Of a DNA stretch of 64,000 nucleotides, positions 1 to 11,220 are shown piece after piece (the stretch's first letter is position 1; the number at the start of each line of letters is the position of its first letter). The notes under the pieces were generated by a model. The model saw only the letters and a program-made list of their open reading frames with translations. It was not told where the DNA came from and searched no databases. Source of the stretch: Alphaproteobacteria bacterium (lineage in GTDB: Bacteria > Pseudomonadota > Gammaproteobacteria > Burkholderiales > Burkholderiaceae_C); NCBI GenBank assembly GCA_030054175.1, contig JASGCM010000007.1, positions 1 to 64,000 on the forward strand, given 5' to 3'. A program made the translations under genes and the position numbers.

Positions 1-2
1 CT

Positions 3-163
3 TGGCTCCATTCTCTTAAAAATTGGAGCCTCCTCAAAACCCGGGGCGATTCAGGACAGATCTCACCCAACAAATTTGAAAGGAGCTTGAGTATTGAAAA
101 ATTGAATACCGATATCATTGAAGCCGAAGACCTTGTTCAAGAAGGTCAAAGTGTCCGGTGAAT
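3..163 (+). CDS. 3' end of an unidentified ORF entering from the left edge
   Basis: An open frame runs from the window edge to a TGA at 161-163, giving a 53-residue C-terminal piece. It is richer in A+T than the neighbouring genes. It contains ISPNKFER, which loosely resembles the SPxxFE motif near the end of IS3-type transposases, and its stop falls next to a TGTCCGG motif of the kind found near insertion-sequence ends. That identification is only a guess. A 7-bp inverted repeat (GGCTCCA 4-10, TGGAGCC 24-30) lies inside the frame. Confidence 0.3.
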
Positions 164-228
164 AGGGGCAACTCCAACTCCAATGCTCCTTTTTGACATG
201 TTATGCCTCACACACAAAATTCCGGACA
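152..228. repeat. TGTCCGG / CCGGACA inverted heptamers
   Basis: TGTCCGG at 152-158 is the reverse complement of CCGGACA at 222-228. They bracket the AT-rich stretch between the left-edge ORF and the short GC-rich tail that follows. They may mark insertion-sequence debris, but seven bases could match by chance. Confidence 0.25.
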
Positions 229-234
229 GGCTCC

Positions 235-318
235 ATGGATGTGATTCGCGACTGGCGCATCGACCGCTACTACGCCAGCAAGGTCAAGCTGCTCGATCTG
301 TCCCTGCACTTGAATTGA
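235..318 (+). pseudogene. short GC-rich coding tail, unrecognised
   Basis: An ATG-initiated frame of 27 codons ends in TGA at 316-318. Its codon use (GAC TGG CGC ATC GAC CGC) matches the chromosome rather than the AT-rich sequence to its left, so it may be the last part of a native gene cut by the element at the edge. I do not recognise the protein. The rest of 1-339 shows no convincing gene, RNA or terminator. Confidence 0.2.
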
Positions 319-339
319 GGCAGATATAAAAACGACGAT

Positions 340-1668
340 TCAGGCCAAAGCGGCCGCCATTTGTAGGGCGCATTCACGCGCCAACGCCTCTTCGGGGGCT
401 TCGACCATGATGCGCAACACCGGCTCGGTGCCACTGGGCCGAATCAGCACCCTGCCCCGTCCTGTCAACTGCCGCTCAACCTCATCCCTGGCCTGTGCCA
501 GTCCGGCATGTCGGGTCCAATCGACCCCAGGGGGCAGCCGCACATTGATCATGTGCTGAGGAAACAGCCTCAACCCCTGCAACAACTCGTCCAAACCGGC
601 ATCTCGGCGCACGCATGCTTGCAACACCTGCAATGCACTGACGATGCCATCGCCCGTTGAGTGCTTGTCCAACACCAGCAGATGCCCCGAGCCCTCACCG
701 CCCAGCAGCCATCCCTTTTGGTTCAAAGCTTCCAACACATACCGGTCACCCACCTTGGCGCGAACAAAGTCGACATCGCGCTCGCGCAAAGCCTGCTCAA
801 CCGCCAGATTCGTCATGAGCGTGCCCACCACTCCGGGAACCACCTCGTCGCGGCTCAAGCGGTCATCGGCCAACACATACAACAGTTCGTCGCCATTGAA
901 CACCCGGCCTTGCGCATCGACCATTTGCAATCGATCGGCATCGCCATCCAAGGCCACGCCCATGTCGGCGTGGTGCTCGCGCACCGCTTGCATCAGCGCC
1001 TCGGGGTGGGTTGCTCCCACCCCTTCATTGATGTTCAATCCATTGGGGCTGCACCCCACCGGAATCACCTGAGCCCCCAATTCGTGAAAGACCGCCGGCG
1101 CGATTTGGTAAGCCGCACCGTGTGCCGCATCGACCACCAGCTTCATACCGCGCAGACTCAACTCACTGGGGAAGGTGCTCTTGCAAAACTCTATATACCG
1201 CCCACCCGCATCGTCTAAGCGACGGGCCTTGCCCAATTGCGCCGAATCGACCCACACCGGATCTTGCGCCAGAATGACTTCGACATTGCGTTCCCACTCG
1301 TTGCTGAGCTTGGTACCCTGTGGGCTGAAAAACTTGATGCCGTTGTCGGCAAAGGGGTTGTGACTGGCGCTGATGACCACGCCCAACTGCGCCCGTTGTG
1401 CCCGTGTCAGATAAGCCACCGCCGGTGTCGGGACCGGGCCCAGCAAGACCACATCCACGCCCGCCGAATTGAAGCCAGATTCCAGCGCCGACTCGAGCAT
1501 ATAACCCGAAATGCGGGTGTCTTTGCCGATCAGCACCACAGGACGGGCATGACTGTGCTTGAGCACCCGCCCCACGGCATGCGCCAAACGCAATACAAAG
1601 TCCGGGGTGATGGGAAACTGTCCGACCGTACCACGAATGCCGTCGGTGCCGAAATAGGTTCTGCTCAT
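340..1668 (-). CDS. glmM: phosphoglucosamine mutase
   Basis: Interconverts glucosamine-6-phosphate and glucosamine-1-phosphate in the cytoplasm, feeding UDP-GlcNAc for peptidoglycan and lipid A. The 442-residue protein has the phosphohexomutase signature: the phosphoserine loop SASHNP with Ser102 (the usual GlmM number), the metal loop DGDADR, the sugar loop GEGSGH and the C-terminal phosphate loop RPSGTEP. The start is placed at [10 protein letters not shown], where family similarity begins; the frame stays open 26 codons further upstream without similarity. It lies 53 bp after folP on the same strand, the folP-glmM order seen in many proteobacteria, and is probably cotranscribed with it. 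Confidence 0.97.
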   Translation of the reverse strand: MSRTYFGTDGIRGTVGQFPITPDFVLRLAHAVGRVLKHSHARPVVLIGKDTRISGYMLESALESGFNSAGVDVVLLGPVPTPAVAYLTRAQRAQLGVVISASHNPFADNGIKFFSPQGTKLSNEWERNVEVILAQDPVWVDSAQLGKARRLDDAGGRYIEFCKSTFPSELSLRGMKLVVDAAHGAAYQIAPAVFHELGAQVIPVGCSPNGLNINEGVGATHPEALMQAVREHHADMGVALDGDADRLQMVDAQGRVFNGDELLYVLADDRLSRDEVVPGVVGTLMTNLAVEQALRERDVDFVRAKVGDRYVLEALNQKGWLLGGEGSGHLLVLDKHSTGDGIVSALQVLQACVRRDAGLDELLQGLRLFPQHMINVRLPPGVDWTRHAGLAQARDEVERQLTGRGRVLIRPSGTEPVLRIMVEAPEEALARECALQMAAALA

Positions 1669-1721
1669 AAGGAGATTGTAGGTCAGGGCTCTGGGAGAGC
1701 TGAGCGCGCGGGAGCCCTCCC

Positions 1722-2588
1722 TCAGACCGACCCCAATTGCCGCCAAACCGCCAGGCCCGCTACCGTCTCCGCCACATCGTGCACACGCAGTACAGCGGCG
1801 CCGCGCTCGGCCGCCAAGACGGCCGCGACCACGCTGGGCGGCATGCGAAGGCTCACATCAAGGCCAGTCACCGTACCCAGGGAAGATTTGCGCGACCAGC
1901 CCGCCAACAGGGGGCCCAGATCGGTCAACTCGGCTTGGCGCGCCAGCAGGCTGAAGTTTTGTTCCACCGTTTTTCCAAACCCGATGCCCGGGTCCAGCGT
2001 GACGCGCTGAGGAGTCACACCAGCCGCTTGCACCTCGGCCAAACGCTTGCGCAAGAAATCACGCACCTGCGGCACCGCGTCGCCCGCCATGGGACTGATC
2101 TGCATGCTCACAGGTTCACCATGCATGTGCATGAGGCAGACGCCGGCTCGGCTCTGGGCGACTGCGATCAGGGCACCGGGTTGGCGCAAGGCCCATATGT
2201 CGTTGATGATGTCCACGCCCAAGTCCAAAGCCCGACGCATGGTCTCGGGTCGGAAGGTGTCGACCGAAATCGGCACCTGCCAGCGCAACACCTCGTTGAG
2301 CACCGGTTGCAAGCGCCGCCACTCCTCATCGGCACCGACGGCAGATGCGCCAGGCCGGGTCGACTCTGCCCCCAGGTCCAGGATGTCTGCACCATCGTTC
2401 AGCAAGCGACGGGCGTGGTCAATGGCCTGTGCCGGCGCATGAAAAAGACCCCCGTCGGAGAACGAATCGGGGGTCAGGTTCACGATGCCCATGACCCTCG
2501 GGTGGGTCAGGGCAATCTCAAATCGCGTGGTCTGCCAAACCTTCACCTCAGGCGGCGCTGGGGCTGGGGTTGGTGTTGACGGCAGCAT
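1722..2588 (-). CDS. folP: dihydropteroate synthase
   Basis: Condenses 6-hydroxymethyl-dihydropterin pyrophosphate with p-aminobenzoate in folate synthesis; this is the sulfonamide target. The 288-residue protein has the two DHPS signatures, [15 protein letters not shown] near the start and [21 protein letters not shown] and the late GWSRKSSLG segment are also present. The ATG at 2588 is chosen because family similarity begins about 25 residues later; ATGs at 2594 and 2597 are alternatives and no strong ribosome binding site decides. The gene overlaps the end of ftsH by about 40 bp, so ftsH-folP-glmM is likely one transcript. Confidence 0.95.
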   Translation of the reverse strand: MLPSTPTPAPAPPEVKVWQTTRFEIALTHPRVMGIVNLTPDSFSDGGLFHAPAQAIDHARRLLNDGADILDLGAESTRPGASAVGADEEWRRLQPVLNEVLRWQVPISVDTFRPETMRRALDLGVDIINDIWALRQPGALIAVAQSRAGVCLMHMHGEPVSMQISPMAGDAVPQVRDFLRKRLAEVQAAGVTPQRVTLDPGIGFGKTVEQNFSLLARQAELTDLGPLLAGWSRKSSLGTVTGLDVSLRMPPSVVAAVLAAERGAAVLRVHDVAETVAGLAVWRQLGSV

Positions 2589-4461
2589 CGCCACCATCAT
2601 TGCCACCCGAAGGGGGCGTACGCGGAGTGAAGTCCTTGGGCGGGCGCGGCGGACGACCGGCCATGATGTCATCGATCTGATCGGTCTCAATGGTTTCCCA
2701 TTCGAGCAGGGCCTTGGCCATGGCGTGCATTTTCTCGGCATTCTCTTCGATCAGGCGACGCGCCAAGACGTACTGGCTGTCGATGATGCGGCGAACCTCA
2801 CCGTCCACCATCTGCATGGTCTGTTCAGACATGTGCGTGGTTTTGGTCACCGAGCGCCCCAAGAAGACCTCCCCTTCGTTCTCGGCATAAACCATCGGCC
2901 CCAAGGCTTCGGTCATGCCGTAGCGCATCACCATGTCGCGGGCGATCTGGGTGGCACGCTCAAAATCATTGGAGGCGCCTGTGGTCATCTGGTTCATGAA
3001 GACCTCTTCAGCGATGCGCCCGCCGAACAACATGCTGATCTGATTCAACATGTATTCGCGGTCATAGCTGTAGCGGTCTTTCTCGGGCAAGCTCATGGTC
3101 ACACCCAGAGCCCGTCCACGCGGAATGATGGTGACCTTGTACACTGGGTCGCACTTGGGTAAAAGCTTGCCAATCAGGGCGTGGCCAGACTCGTGGTAAG
3201 CCGTATTGCGGCGCTCCTCTTCGGGCATGACCATGCTCTTGCGCTCGGGCCCCATCAGAATCTTGTCCTTGGCCTTTTCGAAATCTTGCATTTCGACCAC
3301 TCGAGCATTGCGGCGTGCAGCCATCAGAGCCGCTTCGTTGCACAGATTGGCCAGATCGGCACCGCTCATGCCCGGTGTGCCTCGCGCGATCACCGAGGGG
3401 CTCACATCTTGACCAATGGGAATCTTGCGCATGTGCACATTCAGGATCTGCTCACGGCCACGGATGTCGGGCAGCGTCACATAGACTTGTCGGTCAAACC
3501 GCCCTGGGCGCAGCAGCGCGGCATCCAAAATGTCGGGGCGGTTCGTGGCTGCGACCACGATCACCCCCAAATTGGTTTCAAAGCCATCCATCTCGACCAG
3601 CATCTGGTTCAAGGTCTGCTCGCGCTCGTCATTGCCACCGCCTAAGCCGGCTCCGCGCTGGCGACCCACGGCATCAATTTCATCGATGAAGATGATGCAA
3701 GGGGCATTCTTCTTGGCATTCTCGAACATATCGCGCACACGAGCCGCCCCCACACCGACGAACATCTCTACAAAGTCCGAGCCCGAAATACTGAAAAACG
3801 GAACTTTGGCTTCACCGGCGATGCCTTTGGCCAACAAGGTCTTACCGGTGCCGGGTGGCCCCACCAACAACAGGCCCCGCGGAATGCGGCCACCCAATTT
3901 CTGGAATTTTTGCGGATCTTTGAGGAAGTCGACCACCTCTTTGACTTCTTCCTTGGCTTCGTCGCAGCCAGCCACATCGGCAAAAGTCACCGTATTGTTG
4001 TTTTCGTCCAACATTCGAGCCTTGCTCTTTCCAAAACTGAAAGCACCGCCCTTGCCGCCACCCTGCATCTGGCGCATGAAATACACCCAGACCCCGATCA
4101 GCAGCAGCATTGGCCCCCAACTCACCAGCAGGGTCATCAGCAAGGAACCTTCCTCACGCGGCTTGACATCAAACTTCACACCGTTGGCAATGAGGTCGCC
4201 CACCAGGCCACGATCGAGGTAGGTGGCGTTGGTTCGCACTTTACGGTCATCTTGCATGACAGCCACGATTTCGGTGCCGCCTTGCCCCTCTTGAATGGTG
4301 GCCGAGCGCACCCGCTTGCCACGCACTTCCTCAAGGAAGTCTGAGTAAGCCATGTAATTGGCACCACCCACCACGCGCCCATCAAACTGCTTGAAGACGG
4401 TGAACAACACCAGGGCGATCACCAACCAGACCGCGACTTTAGAAAACCATTGATTGTTCAA
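2548..4461 (-). CDS. ftsH: ATP-dependent zinc metalloprotease FtsH
   Basis: Membrane-anchored AAA protease that degrades unassembled membrane proteins and regulators such as sigma-32 and LpxC. The 637 residues show an N-terminal membrane helix (about 8-24), a periplasmic domain, a second helix (about 108-128), Walker A GPPGTGKT at 201-208, Walker B IIFIDE at 256-261, and the zinc site HESGH at 423-427. The tail is rich in Pro, Gly and Asn. Length is normal for the family. A sigma-32-like promoter lies upstream. rlmE precedes it on the same strand, as in E. coli. Confidence 0.98.
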   Translation of the reverse strand: MNNQWFSKVAVWLVIALVLFTVFKQFDGRVVGGANYMAYSDFLEEVRGKRVRSATIQEGQGGTEIVAVMQDDRKVRTNATYLDRGLVGDLIANGVKFDVKPREEGSLLMTLLVSWGPMLLLIGVWVYFMRQMQGGGKGGAFSFGKSKARMLDENNNTVTFADVAGCDEAKEEVKEVVDFLKDPQKFQKLGGRIPRGLLLVGPPGTGKTLLAKGIAGEAKVPFFSISGSDFVEMFVGVGAARVRDMFENAKKNAPCIIFIDEIDAVGRQRGAGLGGGNDEREQTLNQMLVEMDGFETNLGVIVVAATNRPDILDAALLRPGRFDRQVYVTLPDIRGREQILNVHMRKIPIGQDVSPSVIARGTPGMSGADLANLCNEAALMAARRNARVVEMQDFEKAKDKILMGPERKSMVMPEEERRNTAYHESGHALIGKLLPKCDPVYKVTIIPRGRALGVTMSLPEKDRYSYDREYMLNQISMLFGGRIAEEVFMNQMTTGASNDFERATQIARDMVMRYGMTEALGPMVYAENEGEVFLGRSVTKTTHMSEQTMQMVDGEVRRIIDSQYVLARRLIEENAEKMHAMAKALLEWETIETDQIDDIMAGRPPRPPKDFTPRTPPSGGNDGGDAAVNTNPSPSAA

Positions 4462-4500
4462 TTCAAGCTCCAGAAATGGGCGAGGACATCGCCCCAGGGT

Positions 4501-4528
4501 ATATGCGTCTCATTTTAGAGGTTTCAAG
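4501..4528 (-). promoter_or_regulatory. sigma-32-like heat-shock promoter of ftsH
   Basis: Read on the minus strand, CTTGAAA (4522-4528) is a perfect match to the sigma-32 -35 element. It is followed after 13 bp by ACGCATAT (4501-4508), which matches CCCCATNT at five of seven defined positions. The ftsH start lies about 33 bp beyond the expected transcription start. ftsH is heat-shock controlled in E. coli, which supports the call. Confidence 0.55.
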
Positions 4529-4566
4529 GCTCAAAACAGTTATTTTTCACCCTGCCCATAATAGTT

Positions 4567-5235
4567 TCATGGTTGTCGGTGGGTTTTCAGCCCCAAACCC
4601 ACCACAAAGGTCTCGGACGAGCGATCCCGACTGGCTTTGGGCTTGATCGGCTTGACCACCTTGAATTGTTGTTTGAACATCTTGACCCATTGGCTGTAAC
4701 CGCTGCCATGGAACATTTTGGCCACCATGGCCCCCTGTGGTTTCAAATGCATCTGGGCAAAATCAAGGGCCAGTTCAACCAAATGCTCAATGCGGGCAGT
4801 ATCGGCCGAGTCGATGCCCGACAAATTGGGGGCCATGTCAGACACCACCAGATCCACCTCTCGACCTGCCAAAGCTTGCTCCAGGGCCAGTGCCGATTCG
4901 GGCTCACGGAAGTCACCCTGGATGAAAGTCACCCCTTCAATGGGCTCCATGGGCAAAATGTCCAATGCGATCAGTGTGCCGTTGAGTTGCCCGGTTGCCG
5001 CGCCCTCGGGGGCCATGCGCCGGCGCAGGTATTGGCTCCAGGCTCCAGGCGTCGAGCCGAGATCGACCACCACCATGCCCGACTTGACCAAACCCAGGGT
5101 TTCATCGATTTCTTTCAGCTTATAGGCGGCCCTGGCCCGATAGCCATCTTTCTGGGCCATCTTCACATAGGGGTCGTGAACGTGGTCATTCAACCAAGCC
5201 TTGTTCACTTTTTTGCTTTTGGTTTGTACTTTCAT
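4567..5235 (-). CDS. rlmE: 23S rRNA (uridine-2'-O)-methyltransferase RlmE
   Basis: Methylates the ribose of U2552 (E. coli numbering) in the A loop of 23S rRNA; also called FtsJ or RrmJ. The 222-residue protein has the SAM motif [12 protein letters not shown] and all four catalytic-tetrad residues, K39, D133, K173 and E208, in their expected contexts (YKL, VSDMAPN, AKMFHG, SSETF). The start at MKVQTKSKK is chosen because similarity begins there. It is transcribed toward ftsH with a 105-bp gap that holds the heat-shock-like promoter. Its own promoter must overlap the divergent yhbY-like gene, as only 22 bp separate the two starts. Confidence 0.95.
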   Translation of the reverse strand: MKVQTKSKKVNKAWLNDHVHDPYVKMAQKDGYRARAAYKLKEIDETLGLVKSGMVVVDLGSTPGAWSQYLRRRMAPEGAATGQLNGTLIALDILPMEPIEGVTFIQGDFREPESALALEQALAGREVDLVVSDMAPNLSGIDSADTARIEHLVELALDFAQMHLKPQGAMVAKMFHGSGYSQWVKMFKQQFKVVKPIKPKASRDRSSETFVVGLGLKTHRQP

Positions 5236-5251
5236 GGGGCTAAGAGATAAT
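5224..5251 (+). promoter_or_regulatory. possible promoter giving a leaderless yhbY transcript
   Basis: GATAAT (5246-5251) matches the -10 consensus at five of six positions, with a weak TTGTAC (5224-5229) 16 bp upstream. The expected transcription start falls on or within a base or two of the ATG at 5258, so the message would have no leader. Confidence 0.35.
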
Positions 5252-5257
5252 ACTCGC

Positions 5258-5731
5258 ATGACAGCCATCGCACTCACCCCCGCGCAACGCAAAGAGCATC
5301 GCGCCCTTGCCCATCACCTGGAACCCGTGGTCATGATTGGGGGCGACGGACTGAGCGAGTCCGTGCTGCGAGAAATCGACGCGGCCCTCAACGCCCACGG
5401 CCTCATCAAAGTGCGCGTCCATGGTGACGATCGCCAAGCCCGTGAAGTGGCATTTCAGCAAGTGGCCGACCAACTGAACGCAGCGCCCATCCAACACATC
5501 GGCAAACTGCTGGTGTTCTGGCGCCCGCAACCCGAAAAAGAACGCGTGGTCGACGAAGATCGTAAACCCGGGCCGAAAGAAGTCAAAGTCTTGAAGTACA
5601 GCAAGCGCGGAGGACAACGCCCCGAAGTGCGCGTGCTGCGCGTGCTGGGCAACCAACGCTTGACCAGTGGCGGAAAAATCAAACGGGCCAAGCCCAAGCA
5701 AACTTCGGTCAAGAAGCGCTCTCAGGGTTGA
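5258..5731 (+). CDS. yhbY: YhbY-like CRS1/CRM-domain RNA-binding protein
   Basis: A small ribosome-assembly-associated RNA-binding protein. Residues about 5-100 form one CRM domain ([18 protein letters not shown], then [21 protein letters not shown] and the [10 protein letters not shown] strand), with the GxxG-like loop IGGDG. The last 50 residues are a Lys/Arg-rich extension that E. coli YhbY lacks, ending KKRSQG, so the protein is 157 residues against about 97. The ATG at 5258 is chosen because CRM similarity starts within six residues. It is divergent from rlmE, another 50S maturation gene, and its last 23 bp overlap the convergent DUF4149 gene. Confidence 0.85.
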   Translation: MTAIALTPAQRKEHRALAHHLEPVVMIGGDGLSESVLREIDAALNAHGLIKVRVHGDDRQAREVAFQQVADQLNAAPIQHIGKLLVFWRPQPEKERVVDEDRKPGPKEVKVLKYSKRGGQRPEVRVLRVLGNQRLTSGGKIKRAKPKQTSVKKRSQG

Positions 5732-6146
5732 CCGATTCGGAGGTTGACCCCGATTGCAGGGCGAAACGCCACAGACAGACCCCGGCGCACACCCATTGGG
5801 CAGCCAACAAGGCTGTGCCGACCGAATGCCACAAAGCCAGGTTCTCGCGCGCCACGATGCGCGGAGCCACGCCCCATTGCTGGATCAAAGCCAACAACAA
5901 ACCGCCCACCACCCAAAAAAGCACGCCATACTGACCGCGCTGACGCACAGCCATCAACAAAACCACCGCACACACAGCGCTGACATGGGTCTGGAATTCA
6001 AAAAGCTGGGCGGCCATCTGGCCCGCCAAAGCCGTGGGTTGCAAGAACTTGAAGAGCAAGGGCACCACCCAAGCGCCCAAGGCCGTCAGGCTGCCCCACC
6101 ACAATGCGGCGGTGAACAGGGACAAGCGTTGACGCAACAAGCTCAC
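5709..6146 (-). CDS. DUF4149-type inner-membrane protein
   Basis: The 145-residue protein has four hydrophobic segments (about 10-32, 50-66, 75-92 and 107-128). It begins with the pattern [18 protein letters not shown], typical of the DUF4149 (TMEM205-like) family of unknown function. It starts at a GTG (6146) overlapping the greA stop by four bases, so it is translationally coupled to greA. This family commonly sits beside yhbY/rlmE-type genes in Burkholderiales. No catalytic residues are evident and no function can be assigned. Confidence 0.75.
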   Translation of the reverse strand: MSLLRQRLSLFTAALWWGSLTALGAWVVPLLFKFLQPTALAGQMAAQLFEFQTHVSAVCAVVLLMAVRQRGQYGVLFWVVGGLLLALIQQWGVAPRIVARENLALWHSVGTALLAAQWVCAGVCLWRFALQSGSTSESVNPESAS

Positions 6147-6619
6147 CGGTAGTACACTGCGACGATCTCGTAACGCTTGACGCCGCCGGGGGCTTGAACC
6201 TCGGCCACGTCGCCCTCTTCCTTGCCGATGAGCGCTCGTGCGATGGGACTGGAGATATTGATAAGCCCCAGTTTCAAATCGGCCTCGTCTTCGCCCACGA
6301 TTTGGTAGGTGACCTGTTCACCGATCGATTCCTCTTCCAATTCGACAGTCGCGCCAAAGACCACCCGACCATTGGCATCCAGAGAGGACGGGTCAATGAT
6401 CTGGGCCATCGAGAGTTTGCTCTCAATTTCCTGAATGCGCCCCTCAATGAAACCTTGTCGGTCTTTGGCGGCATCGTACTCGGCGTTCTCGCTCAGGTCG
6501 CCCTGAGCCCGGGCCTCAGCGATGGCATTGATGACATGGGGACGGTCAACAGTTTTGAGTCGGTGCAGCTCGTCCTTGAGCTTTTCTGCACCGCGTTTGG
6601 TGATGGGTATGGTAGACAT
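6143..6619 (-). CDS. greA: transcription elongation factor GreA
   Basis: Rescues backtracked RNA polymerase by stimulating transcript cleavage through the secondary channel. The 158 residues match GreA in full: an N-terminal coiled coil with the acidic tip [13 protein letters not shown] (about 41-53) and a C-terminal globular domain ending with the conserved YEIVAVYYR. Length is the family norm. It follows carB by 12 bp on the same strand and is probably read from the carAB transcript, then coupled to the DUF4149 gene. Confidence 0.97.
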   Translation of the reverse strand: MSTIPITKRGAEKLKDELHRLKTVDRPHVINAIAEARAQGDLSENAEYDAAKDRQGFIEGRIQEIESKLSMAQIIDPSSLDANGRVVFGATVELEEESIGEQVTYQIVGEDEADLKLGLINISSPIARALIGKEEGDVAEVQAPGGVKRYEIVAVYYR

Positions 6620-6631
6620 GGGATAACTGTA

Positions 6632-9600
6632 TCAGGCAGTCAACTGGGCGTGCATCTCTTGCACTGAAATCACACCCAATTGATCAAGGTATTGCATGCC
6701 CTGCACTGCGGCCTCGGCACCTGCGATGGTGGTGAAAGTGGTGACCCGATTGAGCAAGGCCGACGTGCGGATGTGACGCGAATCGGCGATCGCATTGCGG
6801 CGCTCTTCGACCGTGTTGATGACCAACACGATCTCATTATTTTTAATCATGTCGACAATATTTGGCCGACCTTCGGTCACTTTGTTGACGACCTCGCAAG
6901 CCACGTTGGCCGTGCCGATTGCAGCCGCTGTCCCCTTGGTAGCGATCAGGGCAAATCCCATGGCCGACAACTGGCGCGCCACTTCGACGGCGCGTGGCTT
7001 GTCGTTGTTCTTGACCGAAATGAAGACCTTGCCGGTGGGTTGGCCTTGGGGGTCAAAGGGGCGCGGCAAACGAGTCCCAGCACCCAGCTGGCTCTTGACG
7101 AAGGCTTCGCCAAAAGTCTTGCCTACTCCCATCACCTCACCGGTGGACTTCATCTCGGGACCCAAAATGGTATCGACGCCGGGGAATTTCACGAAGGGAA
7201 ACACCGCCTCCTTCACGCTGAAATAAGGCGGGGTGACTTCAGCGGTGATGCCTTGCGCCTCTAGGGTCTGACCGGCCATGCAGCGCGCCGCCACCTTGGC
7301 CAATTGAATGCCGGTGGCTTTGGACACATAGGGCACGGTGCGGGATGCGCGCGGATTGACCTCCAGGACATAGATCACGTCAGCACCGTCTTGCTTTTGA
7401 ATGGCGAACTGCACGTTCATCAAGCCCACCACATTGAGCGCACCAGCCATGGCGGCAGACTGGCGCTTCAACTCGGCCACAGTCTCGGGCGACAGAGAAT
7501 ACGGCGGCAAAGAACAGGCCGAATCGCCCGAGTGCACACCCGCTTGTTCAATGTGCTCCATCACACCACCAATGAAAGTGCGGCCCGAGGGGTCGCGCAG
7601 GCAATCGACATCGCACTCGATGGCATCGTTCAAGAAACGATCGAGCAACACAGGGGAATCGTTGGAGACTTTGACCGCTTCGCGCATGTAGCGTTCAAGG
7701 TCACGCTGTTCGTGCACGATTTCCATGGCTCTACCACCCAGCACGTAACTGGGCCGAACCACCAAGGGGTAACCCAACTGCGTGGCTTTCTCCAAGGCTT
7801 CCGTTTCGGTTCGGGCTGTGGCGTTGGGCGGTTGACGCAGCCCCAACTCATGCAGCAACTTCTGGAAGCGCTCACGGTCTTCGGCCGCATCGATCATATC
7901 CGGGCTGGTGCCGATGATGGGCACGCCAGCGGCCTCGAGACCCAAGGCCAATTTCAAGGGCGTTTGACCGCCGTACTGCACGATGACGCCGTAGGGCTTT
8001 TCTTTATCCACGATCTCGAGCACATCTTCCAGGGTCAGAGGCTCAAAATACAAGCGATCAGAGGTGTCGTAGTCTGTCGAGACGGTTTCCGGATTGCAAT
8101 TGACCATGATGGTCTCGTACCCGTCTTCGCGCATCGCCAGCGCCGCGTGCACGCAGCAGTAATCAAACTCGATGCCTTGGCCGATGCGGTTCGGCCCACC
8201 GCCCAGGACCATGATCTTTTTCCGGTTGGTCGGCTCGGCCTCGCACTCCTCGTCATAAGTCGAGTACATATAGGCGGTGTTGGTGGAGAATTCTGCGGCA
8301 CAAGTGTCCACGCGTTTGTAGACCGGGCGAATGCCATCAGCATGGCGACGCGCGCGTACCTCGGCCTCGGTACTTTTGAGCAGTTTGGCCAAACGACGAT
8401 CAGAAAAACCCTTTTGCTTCAATTGGCGCAATTCCTGGGCGCTGATGGCCAACAGGCTGGATGTCTCCAACTCAAGTTCGATTTTCACGATCTCTTCGAT
8501 CTGCACCAGGAACCAGCGGTCGATTTTGGTCAAGTCAAAGACCTCGTCCACGCTCATCCCTTGGGCGAAGGCGTCACCCACGTACCAAATGCGCTCGGGA
8601 CCGGGCGCGCCCAGTTCCTTTTCCAATACCTCACGGTCCTGGGTTTTCTCATTCATGCCGTCAACACCAACCTCCAAGCCACGCAAAGCCTTTTGGAACG
8701 ACTCTTGGAAGGTGCGGCCCATGGCCATGACCTCACCCACCGACTTCATCTGTGTCGTCAAGCGGCTGTCGGCTGTAGGAAATTTTTCGAAAGCAAAACG
8801 CGGAATCTTGGTCACCACATAGTCGATGCTGGGCTCGAAACTGGCCGGCGTTGCACCCCCGGTGATCTCGTTGCGTAATTCATCCAAGGTGTAACCTACA
8901 GCCAGTTTGGCCGCCACCTTGGCAATCGGAAAGCCAGTGGCCTTAGACGCCAATGCCGAAGAGCGTGACACCCGGGGGTTCATCTCAATGACGATCATCC
9001 GCCCGTCTTGGGGGTTGATCGAGAATTGAACATTGGAGCCACCGGTGTCGACGCCAATCTCGCGCAACACCGCCAAGCTGGCATTGCGCATGATCTGGTA
9101 CTCTTTGTCCGTCAGCGTCTGGGCCGGTGCGACGGTGATCGAGTCACCAGTGTGCACGCCCATCGGATCTAGGTTTTCAATCGAACAGACGATGATGCAG
9201 TTGTCTTGTCTGTCACGCACCACCTCCATCTCGTACTCTTTCCAACCCAAGAGCGATTCTTCGATCAGCAGTTCGTTGGTCGGCGAGGCCTCTAGGCCTC
9301 GCTTGCAAATGGTCTCGAACTCTTCCGGGTTGTAGGCGATACCACCACCTGTGCCACCCAGGGTGAAGCTCGGGCGTATCACGGTGGGAAAGCCGACGAA
9401 TTTTTGCACCCCCCAGGCCTCTTCCATGCTGTGGGCGATGCCCGAGCGCGCCGAGCCCAAACCGATCTTGGTCATGGCCTCTTTGAATTTCTGGCGGTCT
9501 TCGGCTTTGTCGATGGCCTCGGGTGAAGCGCCGATCAACTCGACCTTGTATTTACCCAAAACCCCATGACGCCACAAATCCAGTGCGCAATTCAAAGCAG

Positions 9601-9880
9601 TTTGACCACCCATGGTCGGCAAAATAGCGTCTGGCCGTTCTTTGGCGATGATCTTCTCGACCGTTTGCCAGGTGATCGGCTCGATGTAGGTGACGTCGGC
9701 TGTGGCCGGATCGGTCATGATCGTGGCCGGGTTGCTATTGATCAAAATGACCTTGTAGCCTTCTTCGCGCAAGGCCTTGCAGGCCTGAACGCCCGAGTAA
9801 TCGAACTCGCAAGCCTGACCGATGATGATCGGGCCGGCGCCGATGATGAGGATGCTCTTGATGTCTGTGCGCTTAGTCAT
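6632..9880 (-). CDS. carB: carbamoyl-phosphate synthase large subunit
   Basis: Makes carbamoyl phosphate from bicarbonate, ammonia (channelled from CarA) and two ATP, for arginine and pyrimidine synthesis. The 1082-residue protein has the expected duplicated architecture: two ATP-grasp synthetase halves, each opening with a GxGPxxIGQ nucleotide loop ([18 protein letters not shown] near residue 12 and [18 protein letters not shown] near 560). An oligomerisation region lies between them and a C-terminal MGS-like allosteric domain (about 940-1082) follows. The ATG overlaps the carA stop by eight bases, indicating coupling. Length and motifs are normal. Confidence 0.98.
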   Translation of the reverse strand: MTKRTDIKSILIIGAGPIIIGQACEFDYSGVQACKALREEGYKVILINSNPATIMTDPATADVTYIEPITWQTVEKIIAKERPDAILPTMGGQTALNCALDLWRHGVLGKYKVELIGASPEAIDKAEDRQKFKEAMTKIGLGSARSGIAHSMEEAWGVQKFVGFPTVIRPSFTLGGTGGGIAYNPEEFETICKRGLEASPTNELLIEESLLGWKEYEMEVVRDRQDNCIIVCSIENLDPMGVHTGDSITVAPAQTLTDKEYQIMRNASLAVLREIGVDTGGSNVQFSINPQDGRMIVIEMNPRVSRSSALASKATGFPIAKVAAKLAVGYTLDELRNEITGGATPASFEPSIDYVVTKIPRFAFEKFPTADSRLTTQMKSVGEVMAMGRTFQESFQKALRGLEVGVDGMNEKTQDREVLEKELGAPGPERIWYVGDAFAQGMSVDEVFDLTKIDRWFLVQIEEIVKIELELETSSLLAISAQELRQLKQKGFSDRRLAKLLKSTEAEVRARRHADGIRPVYKRVDTCAAEFSTNTAYMYSTYDEECEAEPTNRKKIMVLGGGPNRIGQGIEFDYCCVHAALAMREDGYETIMVNCNPETVSTDYDTSDRLYFEPLTLEDVLEIVDKEKPYGVIVQYGGQTPLKLALGLEAAGVPIIGTSPDMIDAAEDRERFQKLLHELGLRQPPNATARTETEALEKATQLGYPLVVRPSYVLGGRAMEIVHEQRDLERYMREAVKVSNDSPVLLDRFLNDAIECDVDCLRDPSGRTFIGGVMEHIEQAGVHSGDSACSLPPYSLSPETVAELKRQSAAMAGALNVVGLMNVQFAIQKQDGADVIYVLEVNPRASRTVPYVSKATGIQLAKVAARCMAGQTLEAQGITAEVTPPYFSVKEAVFPFVKFPGVDTILGPEMKSTGEVMGVGKTFGEAFVKSQLGAGTRLPRPFDPQGQPTGKVFISVKNNDKPRAVEVARQLSAMGFALIATKGTAAAIGTANVACEVVNKVTEGRPNIVDMIKNNEIVLVINTVEERRNAIADSRHIRTSALLNRVTTFTTIAGAEAAVQGMQYLDQLGVISVQEMHAQLTA

Positions 9881-11048
9881 GCGCCTTCTCCTTGCTCATC
9901 AATGCGATGAAGCGGTCAAATAAATAGCCGATGTCTTGCGGCCCAGGGGACGCCTCGGGGTGACCCTGGAAGCAAAAAGCTGGACGGTCGGTGCGGGCCA
10001 AGCCTTGCAAGGTGCCGTCAAACAGCGAGACATGCGTGGCCCGAAGAAGGGCAGGCAGGCTTTTTTCGTCAACCGCAAAGCCGTGATTCTGACTGGTGAT
10101 CGACACACGACCGCTGTCGAGGTCTTTCACCGGATGGTTAGCGCCGTGGTGGCCGAACTTCATCTTGAAGGTCTTGGCGCCACTGGCCAAGGCCATGATC
10201 TGGTGCCCCAGGCAAATGCCAAAGGTGGGTAAACCGCTGTCGATCAGTGTGCGAGCAGCCTCTATGGCGTAGTCACAAGGCTCGGGATCGCCTGGGCCGT
10301 TGGACAAAAACACCCCGTCCGGCCGCATGGCCTGTACTTGGGCCGCCGGCGTTTGGGCGGGCACCACAGTGACTCGGCAGCCACGTTGGGCCAGCATGCG
10401 CAAGATGTTTTTCTTCACGCCGAAGTCATAGGCGACCACATGGAAGCGGGGTGAGGTTTGTTGGCCATAACCCTGCCCCAAAACCCATTCGGTCTGGCTC
10501 CATTCATGCGACTGCGCCACCGTGACCTTTTGGGCCAAATCCAAACCAGCCATGGCCGGCGCCGCTTGGGCCCTGGCCACGGCGTCGTCGATCACGCCCC
10601 GGGTGATCTCTTGACCCGGGACCAACGCGACAATGGCCCCATTTTGCACACCATGGGTGCGCAAGCGGCGTGTCAGCGCCCGAGTATCAATTTGGGCAAT
10701 GGCGACAGTCCCCGCTGCTTGCAGGTACTGAGACAAGGTTTGCTTGCTGCGGAAATTCGATGCCAACAGGGGCAGGTCTTTGATGATCAGTCCGGCCGCG
10801 TGCACCTGTTCGGCTTCGATGTCTTCGGGGTTCACCCCGTAGTTACCAATGTGCGGGTAAGTGAGCGTAACGATCTGCTGGCAATAACTGGGGTCGGTCA
10901 GGATTTCCTGATAACCGGTGATCGAGGTGTTGAACACCACCTCGCCCACAGTGACGCCAGCGGCGGCGATGGAATGGCCATGAAAGATCGTGCCGTCTGC
11001 GAGCGCCAACAAGGCACGGGGCTGTTTTCCCTGAAGAGACAAAAGCAC
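9873..11048 (-). CDS. carA: carbamoyl-phosphate synthase small subunit
   Basis: Glutamine amidotransferase subunit that supplies ammonia to CarB. The 391-residue protein has the CarA N-terminal domain ([34 protein letters not shown]) and a class I glutamine amidotransferase domain with nucleophile Cys279 in GICLGHQ and a late HPEA motif. I place the start at the GTG at 11048 because CGGAG stands six bases upstream and similarity begins at once. The frame is open further upstream but unconserved. The stop overlaps carB by eight bases. Confidence 0.95.
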   Translation of the reverse strand: MLLSLQGKQPRALLALADGTIFHGHSIAAAGVTVGEVVFNTSITGYQEILTDPSYCQQIVTLTYPHIGNYGVNPEDIEAEQVHAAGLIIKDLPLLASNFRSKQTLSQYLQAAGTVAIAQIDTRALTRRLRTHGVQNGAIVALVPGQEITRGVIDDAVARAQAAPAMAGLDLAQKVTVAQSHEWSQTEWVLGQGYGQQTSPRFHVVAYDFGVKKNILRMLAQRGCRVTVVPAQTPAAQVQAMRPDGVFLSNGPGDPEPCDYAIEAARTLIDSGLPTFGICLGHQIMALASGAKTFKMKFGHHGANHPVKDLDSGRVSITSQNHGFAVDEKSLPALLRATHVSLFDGTLQGLARTDRPAFCFQGHPEASPGPQDIGYLFDRFIALMSKEKAHD

Positions 11049-11186
11049 TGGGTTCTCCGATGTGTTGCGGTTCGCCCCAGCGCGCACACGAGGAATTGCC
11101 CTGTCAAGGTCCTGGCGGCTGCTTTGTGTCGGGAAAGTGCTTGTGGTTGAGCTGGTGGCGTGGATGGGTGTGCTGGAAAGCCACTC

Positions 11187-11220
11187 ATTATAACCGTGCG
11201 CCAAACCCCATGTGGGGCTG
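11187..11220 (-). promoter_or_regulatory. probable carA promoter
   Basis: A perfect TATAAT is read on the minus strand at 11187-11192. No good -35 is visible at 16-18 bp. A near-palindrome, CCCCATGTGGGG (11207-11218 on the plus strand), occupies the -35 region and could bind a protein. The leader to the GTG start would be about 130 nt. Confidence 0.45.

Noticed and set aside
1669..1746. An upstream extension of glmM by 26 codons.
   Set aside because: Not conserved, begins inside folP, and the family start motif [13 protein letters not shown] fits the later ATG.
7304..8878. A 524-codon plus-strand frame inside carB.
   Set aside because: It lies wholly antisense to a conserved enzyme and has the low-complexity His/Gly/Gln composition typical of shadow frames.
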